This document shows, piece by piece, positions 6,395 to 7,888 of a stretch of DNA of 7,888 bases. Location of the stretch: positions 1-7,888 of the forward strand of contig JAGQRC010000133.1 in assembly GCA_020425835.1 (NCBI GenBank). The letters run 5' to 3'. Origin of the DNA: Planctomycetota bacterium. GTDB lineage: Bacteria; Planctomycetota; UBA8108; UBA1146; JAJFFE01. Below the pieces are notes generated by a model. That model did not search any database. It saw only the letters and a list, made by a program, of their open reading frames with translations, and had not been told where the DNA came from. Made by a program: the position numbers and the translations under genes. Numbering within the stretch: the first letter of the stretch is position 1; each line of letters starts with the position of its first letter.

Positions 6395-7615
6395 ATGTCT
6401 CAGCCGTTCGATCCCCTCGAGTCGTTCGCCGACATGCGCCACGAGTTCGGCGAGCACGGCGGCGTCAACATGTCGATCGAGGCCAGCACCACGTTCACGG
6501 TGATGCAAGCGGAGATGATGCCCGCGATCTTCCAGGGACAGGCCGGTCCCGAGGGCGGGTGCTATCTCTACGGGCGACACTTCAACCCCACGGTCTACGT
6601 CCTCGGTCGCCAGATCGCCGCGTACGAGGGCGCGGAAGCGGGGTACTGCTCGGCGAGCGGGCTGAGCGCGATTTCGGCCGCGGTCCTCCAGTCGTGCAAC
6701 TCCGGCGACCACGTCGTCTCGGCTCGAACGATCTACGGCGGAACGTTCGCCCTCTTCCACGACTATCTCCCGAAGAAGTGCGGCGTCGAGACGACCTTCG
6801 TGGATCCGATGGACCTCGGTGCGGTGGAAGCGGCGATGCGGGACGAGACGCGAGTCCTCTACGTGGAGACCATGTCCAACCCGACGTTGCGCGTCGTCGA
6901 TCTCCCGCGACTCTCGGCACTCGCGAAGCGCAAGGGAGTGAAGCTGATCGTCGACAACACCTTCTGTCCGCTCGTGGTCTCTCCGATCCAGCACGGCGCC
7001 GATGTCGTGGTCCACAGCTTGACGAAGTTCATGAACGGGGCATCGGACATCGTCGCCGGCGCGATCTGTGGCTCCACCGCGTTCGTCCAGGAGTTGATGG
7101 ATCTGCACGAAGGCTCGCTGATGCTGCTCGGACCGACCATGGATCCGCGGATCGCGTTCGAGATCAGCTCGCGTCTACCGCACCTCGGACTCCGCATGGC
7201 GGAGCATGGCAGGCGCGCGCTCGAGATGTCGAAGCGGCTACGCGAGCGCGGCATCGACGCGGTCTACCCGGGACTGCCGGATCACCCCGACCACGCGCTG
7301 CTCGACGAGTTGCGCAACGACGGCTACGGCTACGGTGGTGTCTTCACGATCGACGCCGGCACCCACGAACGAGCCAACGCATTGATGGAGACACTACAGA
7401 ACAGGGATCGCTTCGGTTTCATGGCGGTCAGCCTCGGCTACTTCGACACCCTCATGTCCTGCCCCGCCGCATCGACCTCGAGCGAGCTCTCCGAGGAAGA
7501 CCAGGCGGCGGCCCAGATCCCGCCCGGACTCGTCCGCATCTCGATCGGCTTCACCGGCACCCTCGAACAACGCTGGCGCCAACTCGACGACGCACTCGAC
7601 CTCGTGGGACTCTGA
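6395..7615 (+). CDS. PLP-dependent Cys/Met metabolism enzyme, probable methionine gamma-lyase (plant-type)
   Basis: This complete 406-residue cytoplasmic enzyme has the family's usual length. Methionine gamma-lyase splits L-methionine into methanethiol, 2-oxobutanoate and ammonia. Visible fold-type I features are Tyr59-x-Arg61 (YLYGR, cofactor phosphate of the neighbouring subunit), SASGLSAI (86-93), Tyr114 (stacks on PLP), Asp187 in VDNTF (pyridine nitrogen), the Schiff-base Lys211 in HSLTKFMNG, and Arg381 in GLVRISIG (substrate carboxylate). From memory, the blocks FADMRHEFGEHGGVNMSIEA, GRHFNPTV, SLMLLGPTMD, FGFMAVSLGY and GTLEQRW closely match Arabidopsis methionine gamma-lyase. The position equivalent to Cys116 of the Pseudomonas putida enzyme is Gly116 here, as in the plant protein. 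A cystathionine gamma-synthase, cystathionine gamma-lyase or O-acetylhomoserine sulfhydrylase role cannot be excluded. It is 294 bases downstream of the lipoprotein gene and has its own Shine-Dalgarno site, so it is probably transcribed separately. Confidence 0.9.
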   Translation: MSQPFDPLESFADMRHEFGEHGGVNMSIEASTTFTVMQAEMMPAIFQGQAGPEGGCYLYGRHFNPTVYVLGRQIAAYEGAEAGYCSASGLSAISAAVLQSCNSGDHVVSARTIYGGTFALFHDYLPKKCGVETTFVDPMDLGAVEAAMRDETRVLYVETMSNPTLRVVDLPRLSALAKRKGVKLIVDNTFCPLVVSPIQHGADVVVHSLTKFMNGASDIVAGAICGSTAFVQELMDLHEGSLMLLGPTMDPRIAFEISSRLPHLGLRMAEHGRRALEMSKRLRERGIDAVYPGLPDHPDHALLDELRNDGYGYGGVFTIDAGTHERANALMETLQNRDRFGFMAVSLGYFDTLMSCPAASTSSELSEEDQAAAQIPPGLVRISIGFTGTLEQRWRQLDDALDLVGL

Positions 7616-7888
7616 CAGTCACGTCCCAAGTCCACCGACGCCCAACGATTGCCGCGGCGACCTCCTCGCCCCAGCCCCCCGCCGTGGCCCGCGGCCCACG
7701 TCCCGCGTTCTCGGCGACGTTGTTCCTCCACGTTTCGCCGGGCACACCTCTCCCCCTTCGCCGCCTCGGACTCGAGATCGGCGACGCCGTTTCGTAGACG
7801 AGCGGACGCTCGGCCCGCAGCGCTTCGGATCCCAGATCCGTTGGTGCTCCTGGAGGAGCTCCTGGATCGCCTTCGAGGACTCGTGGAG
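7616..7888. other. Gene-free right end
   Basis: No convincing coding region is seen on either strand. Open frames here are Arg- and Pro-rich extensions of frames shadowing the upstream gene. A six-base stem with a three-base loop (CGGATC 7826-7831, GATCCG 7835-7840) and the palindrome AGGAGCTCCT (7854-7863) are present, but neither is followed by a T-run. A minus-strand gene ending beyond the edge could just enter the last 80 bases (the frame reading ESSKAIQELLQEHQRIWDP), but this is not supported well enough to call. Confidence 0.4.

Noticed and set aside
6559..7797. Plus-strand open frame of 412 codons
   Set aside because: It overlaps the PLP enzyme in another frame and is very Arg-rich. 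The enzyme frame contains all expected cofactor residues.
7620..7888. C-terminal end of a minus-strand gene entering from the right
   Set aside because: All three minus frames stay largely open because of GC richness. None shows a recognisable domain, and the readings become Arg-rich toward the upstream gene.

Overview
The window is visibly GC-rich bacterial DNA. It holds three protein-coding loci and no RNA genes, insertion sequences or CRISPR arrays that I can see. The likely source is a Planctomycetota-like bacterium. This is inferred from the secreted multi-domain proteins and from a C-terminal dockerin-like module with two calcium loops and a Cys-rich tail, a kind I associate with large planctomycete secretomes. 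Another high-GC phylum with similar secreted proteins is not excluded.

Left half, minus strand (3251 down to the window edge): a large secreted subtilisin-family (S8) protease gene with a frameshift. The first segment (3251-1890) carries the signal peptide, an N-terminal prodomain-like region and the catalytic Asp, His and oxyanion Asn. It stops at a TGA straight after the residues AAPGVKI. The reading frame resumes in the -1 frame. That frame encodes the catalytic-Ser motif NGTSSACPNAAG, a Cys-paired fibronectin-III-like repeat, a globular region, two more such repeats and an Ig-like domain, and it runs off the left edge with no stop. A 5-base near-duplication at 1888-1892 explains the break exactly.

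Middle (3252-3571): a divergent, gene-free intergenic region. It carries a Shine-Dalgarno site for each flanking gene, a palindrome and a short direct repeat, but no promoter I can name.

Right half, plus strand: 3572-6100 encodes a probable lipoprotein built of Asp-box (BNR/sortilin-like) beta-propeller repeats and ending in the dockerin-like module. A 294-base spacer follows, with a strong hairpin just after the stop and three inverted repeats further on. Then 6395-7615 encodes a complete PLP-dependent trans-sulfuration-type enzyme that closely resembles plant methionine gamma-lyase. The last 273 bases hold no convincing gene.

The protease and the propeller lipoprotein are both exported and divergently arranged, so they may share regulation and act at the cell surface on polymers. 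The methionine gamma-lyase-like enzyme is cytoplasmic and probably a separate transcription unit. I see no clear undescribed multi-gene system. The observations most worth checking are the precise frameshift in the protease, the plant-type methionine gamma-lyase, and the structured spacer before it.
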